From Semisulcospira habei (Eukaryota; Mollusca; Gastropoda; Semisulcospiridae): a stretch of DNA of 64,000 nt. A program made the translations under genes and the position numbers. Positions 63,075-64,000 of this stretch are shown here, piece by piece (the first letter of the stretch is position 1; every line of letters begins with the position of its first letter). The stretch spans positions 114,720,625-114,784,624 of the forward strand of contig BTPG01000005.1 in the NCBI GenBank assembly GCA_036245525.1, in the 5' to 3' direction. Below the pieces are notes generated by a model, which had not been told where the DNA came from, did not search any database, and saw only the letters and a program-made list of their open reading frames with translations.

Positions 63075-64000
63075 TCACCCAAGACTGGTCCAGTTAGTAG
63101 CGAGTGTACCCACCGCCAAGCATACAATGCAGCCGCGTTGACGCATGGAGTTCACCAGGGTTCGGAGAACATGTTGTGGGATTGCTTCCCACTCTTGATG
63201 CAGGAACTGAGTCAGCTGGGGGGACGCCTTGAGGTGGGGGTGGTTGCTGACTACACGTTGTCCCAGCACGTCCCAGAGGTGCTCGATGGGAGCCATATCA
63301 TGTGAAGGAGCTGGCCACTCCACTCTCACGATGCCCCGTTGCTCAAGGTACTCATCCACCACACGGGCGCGATGAGGTCGAGCGTTGTCGTCTTGCAGAA
63401 CGGCATTGTCGCCTATGGCCTGGAGAGCTGGCTGGATGAGAGGCTGCACAATCTCGTCCCGATAGTGCAGTCCAGTCAGGGTGCCTCGGATGATGTGGAG
63501 GGGGGAGGGGGAGGGGGGGGGGGTCCTGCCTTCCCTGCTGAAGCCTGCCCAGACCATGACTGAGCCTCCTCCGTAGCGATCCACCTCTTTGACGCATCCA
63601 TCCGTGAATCGCTTGCCCTGGCGTCTCTAGACCCCCACCTTGCCGTCGTTGAAGGACACAGTGAACCGTGACTCATCAGTAAACAGAACCTGAGTCCACT
63701 GGAGTCTGTTCCACCTCACATGTTGACGACACCAGGCAACCCGGGCTCTGCGATGAGGTGGAGTAAGGGGTATTCTCACTGCTGCTCTGTATGAAACCAG
63801 GCCAATTTCGCGCAGACGTCGGCAGACTGTGCTTCTGCTGACGTTAACGTTTGCAGCTTGCATCAGTTGACGTCGCGGAGTGGTTGACGTGACAGAGCGG
63901 CCACACAGAGGTATCTGTCCTCCTTTCTGCTGGTGCAGTGCGGGCGTCACGAGCAGGGTCGTCGTTCTGCCCTTCCAGTTTCTTGGAATCGTGCCAGCAG
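63075..64000 (-). pseudogene. Tc1-like transposase, broken, runs off the window
   Basis: Reading on the minus strand from the window edge: LLARFQETG helix, SRSTVCRRLREIGL (helix-turn-helix), VLFTDESRF (first catalytic Asp), then GGGSVMVWAGFSREGR, NAVLQDDNARPH (second Asp) and WPAPSHDMAPIEHLWD (catalytic Glu). There are 34 residues between the second Asp and the Glu, the Tc1 signature DD34E. Two kinds of damage are visible: a TAG after DGKVGV (63624-63626), and a proline-coding G-rich run near 63497-63522 that looks inserted. A further break is likely near 63950. The TIRs are not identifiable in the window. Confidence 0.88.

Overview
The window is eukaryotic nuclear DNA, most likely from a mollusc (probably a marine gastropod). 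That assignment is an inference. It rests on spliced animal genes, several clades of non-LTR retrotransposon, Tc1, PIF/Harbinger and hAT-like DNA transposons, very long (TA)n, (TC)n and (GT)n arrays, and a dense load of short palindromic elements. There are no bacterial operons, rRNA genes or intact tRNA genes.

Host genes. Two spliced genes on the minus strand can be read directly. (1) A Toll-like receptor (TLR) in three coding exons: 31521-29788 (signal peptide, leucine-rich repeats, transmembrane segment), 14998-14808 (first half of the TIR domain) and 13805-13541 (second half of TIR and stop). The spliced product is 729 residues. Intron 1 is 14.8 kb with GT-AG ends; intron 2 is 1.0 kb with a GC-AG boundary. 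(2) Nested inside TLR intron 1 and on the same strand, a four-exon gene (21954-21887, 21242-21134, 17377-17152, 16214-16060) encodes a predicted 185-residue protein. It resembles the N-terminal part of MULE-derived ZSWIM1/ZSWIM3-like proteins and has its own AATAAA signal at 16049-16044.

Mobile elements. There are six LINE loci. A CR1/L2-like element with an intact 961-codon ORF (18005-20890, minus) sits inside an intron of the nested gene. A 5'-truncated LINE at 23076-25271 has a 12-bp target duplication. A nearly complete RTE-like element lies at 48201-51479, with partial relatives at 33101-34394, 34911-35084 and 54155-54530. A decayed Tx1/L1-like element (38960-44332) is interrupted by another LINE in the opposite orientation (40205-41812). 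DNA elements are a Tc1-like transposase pseudogene at the right edge, a Harbinger-like element carrying a MADF exon (57506-58232), and hAT-like MITEs with 5-bp target duplications (26505-26848, 52452-52727).

Palindromic elements. The most unusual layer is roughly forty short elements built around near-perfect hairpins. Many are bounded by TTAACCC...GGGTTAA, which suggests piggyBac-type mobilisation. They are named here by their stems: family A (CAAGAGACATAGATCCTCAT type), family B (GTTCAAGGGTGGTGCCAGAA type), C (CAAAGGTCATCGGCCGAC type), D (GCATCAATAGCTGCGGAAG type), E (TTGGACGGCGCCGTCCAA), F (GGGTGTCGGTAGCGGTT type), M (CGGCGGAAAACACGCGT type) and N (TCTGTGATTTTGG type). In families A and B, arm sequences differ between copies while the two arms of each copy remain complementary.

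Layout. 1-13.0 kb: palindromic MITEs, a repeat carrying TCAAGGTCA motifs, microsatellites, no convincing gene. 13.0-31.5 kb: the TLR gene, with a tandem array touching its last codons, the nested gene and two LINEs in intron 1. 31.5-38.9 kb: TLR upstream flank, RTE fragments and a cluster of A/F palindromes. 39-44.3 kb: nested LINEs. 44.5-51.6 kb: microsatellites, a SINE-like element and the RTE element. 51.6-62 kb: MITE-rich. 62.9-64 kb: Tc1-like remnant.
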